From positions 1 to 8,555 of the forward strand of contig JAUXIH010000035.1 in assembly GCA_030621105.1 (NCBI GenBank): DNA of 8,555 bases. Reading direction: 5' to 3'. The position numbers and the translations under genes are program-made. The number at the start of each line of letters is the position of its first letter. Within the stretch, counting starts at the first letter, position 1. Below are positions 6,170-8,555 of this stretch, in pieces. The stretch comes from Dehalococcoidia bacterium. GTDB taxonomy: Bacteria > Chloroflexota > Dehalococcoidia > GIF9 > AB-539-J10. The notes beneath the pieces are model-generated. The model was not told the DNA's origin. It ran no database searches and was given only the letters and a program-made list of their open reading frames with translations.

Positions 6170-7432
6170 ATGTTCACCAAGGAAGTAGACTTGGCTATTA
6201 TTGGGGCTGGACCGGCTGGTATAGCGGCTGCGATAAGTGCTAGAAAGGCAGGGGTAGATAATATTCTCCTTCTTGAGCGCGCAGAAAATTTAGGTGGTTT
6301 ATTGCACCAATGCATTCATAATGGTTTTGGCTTGCATTACTTTAAAGAAGACTTGACCGGCCCAGAGTATGCCGAAAGATTCATTAACAAGCTAAGCTCG
6401 GCGGATGTTGAACTGTGTCTAAATACTATGGTTACTCATTTATACCCTGACCGAAGCATTATAGCAATTAACCAAGAGCGGGGCGAATTTAAAATCTCTC
6501 CCCGCACTGTTGTTTTGGCGATGGGTTGTCGTGAAAGGTCGAGGGCCTCAATTGGAATTCCAGGGACTAGACCGTCAGGAATCTTTACAGCGGGTTTAGC
6601 CCAAAGGTTAGTCAATGTGGACGGTTACTTACCAGGAAGAGAATTTGTGATATTGGGGTCAGGTGATATTGGCATGATAATGGCCCGGCGTCTCCACTTA
6701 GAGGGGGCTAAGGTCAAAGCGGTAGTCGAAGTTATGCCTCATGTGGGTGGACTTATTCGTAATGAAGTTCAATGCCTACACGATTTTGATATACCTTTGC
6801 TTCTCGAGCATACGGTGACCGAAATTTATGGCAACGAGAGAATTGAGGGAGTCAAGATAGCCCAAGTTGACAGAGATGGGATTGTAAAGAACAGTGAGAG
6901 AAGCATTGATTGTGATTGCCTCCTACTATCAGTAGGGCTAATCCCAGAGAATGAACTTTCTAAGGAGGCTGGTGTTCAGCTAGATAACCGTACCTCTGGC
7001 CCCATAGTTGATGAATTCCTGCAGACCAACATTGATGGTATTTTTGCCACTGGAAATGTACTTCAAGTGTATGATTTAGTTGACAATGTTACCCTTGCTG
7101 GTGAGAGGGCAGGAAAGAACGCGGCTAAATATGCGGCTGGCACACTAAAGAAACAACATAAAGAAATCAAGGTCTTGAGTGGAGAAAATATTAAGACTGT
7201 AACCCCTCAAAAGATAGTGGGATTCGAGGATGTTGAGCTGGCCTTGCGGGTTCAACAGCCAGTCGAGGATGCTGAACTAATTGTCGGTAACTATAGTAAA
7301 AAGTACCGAGTAATCAGTCCCACTGAACTAATAAAGGTAGTGGCTAAGTCGTCAGACTTAGAGACATTCTGGGAAAGTGGCGAGATAACAGTTTCCTGCC
7401 ACAAGAGGCGAAAGGACAAGGTCAATGGATAA
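6170..7432 (+). CDS. NAD(P)/FAD-dependent pyridine nucleotide-disulfide-type oxidoreductase
   Basis: Two-dinucleotide-fold flavoprotein (420 residues) expected to exchange electrons between NAD(P) and the neighbouring dehydrogenase. FAD motif GAGPAG is at residues 12-17. A second Rossmann motif GSGDIG at 163-168 should bind NAD(P)H. The ATGNVLQVYDLVD segment (293-305) is the FAD-closing motif of this family. AMGCRERSRASIGIPGTRPS and AGLAQRLVN are typical of the branch found next to GlpA-like proteins and related to HcnB/sarcosine oxidase-type subunits. No CxxC redox disulfide of the thioredoxin reductase kind is seen. I chose ATG 6170: it lies one base after the previous stop and has a GAGGAGGAGGAG stretch (6151-6162) ahead. 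An in-frame ATG at 6149 overlaps that binding site. Its end overlaps the DUF1667 gene by eight bases, indicating translational coupling. Confidence 0.9.
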   Translation: MFTKEVDLAIIGAGPAGIAAAISARKAGVDNILLLERAENLGGLLHQCIHNGFGLHYFKEDLTGPEYAERFINKLSSADVELCLNTMVTHLYPDRSIIAINQERGEFKISPRTVVLAMGCRERSRASIGIPGTRPSGIFTAGLAQRLVNVDGYLPGREFVILGSGDIGMIMARRLHLEGAKVKAVVEVMPHVGGLIRNEVQCLHDFDIPLLLEHTVTEIYGNERIEGVKIAQVDRDGIVKNSERSIDCDCLLLSVGLIPENELSKEAGVQLDNRTSGPIVDEFLQTNIDGIFATGNVLQVYDLVDNVTLAGERAGKNAAKYAAGTLKKQHKEIKVLSGENIKTVTPQKIVGFEDVELALRVQQPVEDAELIVGNYSKKYRVISPTELIKVVAKSSDLETFWESGEITVSCHKRRKDKVNG

Positions 7433-7787
7433 GGAAATTATCTGTATCATGTGCCCCTTAGGCTGTAAGATGGAGGTATGTGCCGAGGAAGGAGAAGCCA
7501 TAAGGGTAGGAGGCAACAAGTGCAAGAAGGGAGTGGGATATGCTCGCCAAGAAGTACTCCTCCCAAGTAGAACCCTCACGACTGTTGTAAAAACTACAAA
7601 TCCAGAAGCGCCTCTCCTACCGGTTAGGTCAGATAAGTTAATACCCAGGGATAAGTTGAGAGAATGCATGAAGGTGACCGCCAAGTACGTCGTGACTGAA
7701 CCACTCCAGCTGGGAGATATAGTGATAAATGAAATTCTAGGGCTGGGTGTTAATATTATTAGTTGCAGGACACTGAAAGGGATTTGA
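7425..7787 (+). CDS. DUF1667 four-cysteine protein, presumed Fe-S electron-transfer partner
   Basis: Small protein of 120 residues matching the DUF1667 pattern: CIMCPLGCKMEV at the N-terminus gives Cys7, Cys10 and Cys14, and GNKCKKGVGYARQE gives Cys33. This CxxCxxxC plus distant Cys arrangement could ligate a [4Fe-4S] cluster, as in molybdopterin oxidoreductases, though cluster content is inferred. The middle (SRTLTTVVKTT...PVRSDKLIPRDKL) and the end (LGDIVINEILGLGVNIISCR) also follow the family. There is an extra Cys19. It overlaps the upstream oxidoreductase by eight bases; AAAGGA (7411-7416) lies eight bases before its ATG. Family members habitually follow a GlpA-like protein and an NAD-linked flavoprotein, as in Thermotoga, so the three likely form one enzyme complex. 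Confidence 0.88.
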   Translation: MDKEIICIMCPLGCKMEVCAEEGEAIRVGGNKCKKGVGYARQEVLLPSRTLTTVVKTTNPEAPLLPVRSDKLIPRDKLRECMKVTAKYVVTEPLQLGDIVINEILGLGVNIISCRTLKGI

Positions 7788-7806
7788 GTTAAGGGGGTAA
7801 ATAACA

Positions 7807-8555
7807 ATGGACGGTTGGATAGGTCAGGTCTTAAGGGTCAACCTAACTGAAGGTCAGTGCTCTATCGAAGATTTGGACCCAGATATAGCCGAAGCCTTTG
7901 TTGGAGGCAGAGGTCTGGCCTCAAAGTTTCTCTTCGACGAGGTAGACCCTACGATTGATCCTCTAAGCCCTGAGAATAAGCTTATTTTTGCCACCGGTCC
8001 CTTGACCGGTACTGCAGCCATAACTGGCTGTAGATACATGGTGGTGACTAAGTCACCCCTAACTGGCTGTATTACCTCTTCCAACGCCGGTGGTTATTTT
8101 GGTCCTGAAGTAAAATTTGCTGGCTATGACTTAATAATCTTCGAAGGTAAAGCTCCTGAGCCTGTCTATTTATCAATCAGGGACGACGATATAGAGATTA
8201 AGTCGGCACAACATCTATGGGGCAGAAACACCATTGAGACCGAAGAAGTAATCAGGTTGGAGTTAGACGACCCATGGAAGGCTAGGGAGACTCACATTGC
8301 CTCAATTGGTCCTGCTGGTGAAAACTTGGTTAAAATGGCATCTATTATGAACGCTAGCCGGGCAGTGGGGCGCTCTGGAGTGGGGGCAGTGATGGGCTCC
8401 AAGAATCTCAAGGCAGTGGCAGTGAGAGGAACTAAGGGTATTATGGTCGCTGATGGAGAAGGCTTCAAAGAAGCAGTATTAGCCTTTTTGGATGAGATTA
8501 AAAAATCACCAAAGATAGGATTAGAGGCCAGGTCTACCTATGGTACATGGCGCAT
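7807..8555 (+). CDS. Aldehyde ferredoxin oxidoreductase family protein, N-terminal 249 residues (cut by window edge)
   Basis: The reading frame opens at ATG 7807, nine bases or so after AAGGGGG (7791-7797), and stays open to the right edge. Family members are about 600 residues, so less than half is present. The AOR N-domain is clear: GWIGQVLRVNLTEG, then GGRGLASKFLFDEV (33-46), FATGPLTGT, NAGGYFGPEVKFAGYD (93-108), IGPAGENLVKMASIMN (167-182) and GRSGVGAVMGSKNLKA (188-203). These residues contact the tungsto- or molybdo-bispterin cofactor in solved relatives. The [4Fe-4S] cysteines fall in the missing part and cannot be checked. Known members interconvert aldehydes and carboxylic acids with ferredoxin; some paralogues do other reductions (for example BamB), so the substrate is open. 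A gap of 19 bases to the DUF1667 gene indicates one operon. Confidence 0.93.
   Translation, partial: MDGWIGQVLRVNLTEGQCSIEDLDPDIAEAFVGGRGLASKFLFDEVDPTIDPLSPENKLIFATGPLTGTAAITGCRYMVVTKSPLTGCITSSNAGGYFGPEVKFAGYDLIIFEGKAPEPVYLSIRDDDIEIKSAQHLWGRNTIETEEVIRLELDDPWKARETHIASIGPAGENLVKMASIMNASRAVGRSGVGAVMGSKNLKAVAVRGTKGIMVADGEGFKEAVLAFLDEIKKSPKIGLEARSTYGTWR

Noticed and set aside
7358..7807. 149-codon minus-strand open frame opposite the DUF1667 gene
   Set aside because: It is antisense to a recognised family gene and its product has no plausible domain.

Overview
The window (8,555 bases, moderate GC) looks like a chromosomal piece from an anaerobic bacterium. Lineage can only be inferred. A lipoprotein-type TRAP solute receptor with a Pro/Thr-rich linker suggests a cell without a conventional outer membrane. 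Together with a tungsten/molybdenum aldehyde:ferredoxin oxidoreductase and oxygen-sensitive-looking Fe-S flavoenzymes, it recalls anaerobic Chloroflexota (Dehalococcoidia-like), though a Firmicute-type anaerobe is not excluded.

Layout. Positions 1-338 hold the N-terminal part of a minus-strand membrane protein, possibly a MATE-type exporter, running off the left edge. A divergent intergenic region follows (339-648). It carries a perfect 16-bp palindrome just upstream of that gene, then a near-consensus sigma-70 promoter (TTGACA, 17-bp spacer, TATATT) and a FadR-type operator match between the promoter and the next start codon. From 649 on, every gene is on the plus strand: a GntR/FCD-family regulator; the three TRAP transporter subunits (receptor, small and large membrane subunits); a GlpA-like FAD dehydrogenase with a C-terminal Cys4 [2Fe-2S] (BFD-like) domain; an NAD(P)/FAD oxidoreductase; a DUF1667 four-cysteine protein; and the first 249 residues of an aldehyde ferredoxin oxidoreductase cut by the right edge.

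How it may work. From dctQ to the AOR gene the spacings are tight (overlaps of 4 and 8 bases, gaps of 1, 19 and 32 bases), so these genes are probably one transcription unit. The only larger gap, between dctP and dctQ, contains a strong GC-rich hairpin that could set the high receptor to low membrane-subunit ratio. The inferred pathway is ligand-controlled import of an organic acid by the TRAP system, oxidation by the GlpA-like flavoenzyme with electrons passed through Fe-S centres to the NAD(P)-linked flavoprotein, and aldehyde/carboxylate chemistry by AOR using ferredoxin. The substrate cannot be read from the sequence. The combination of TRAP importer, GlpA-like/NAD oxidoreductase/DUF1667 set and AOR under one GntR regulator is the most interesting content.
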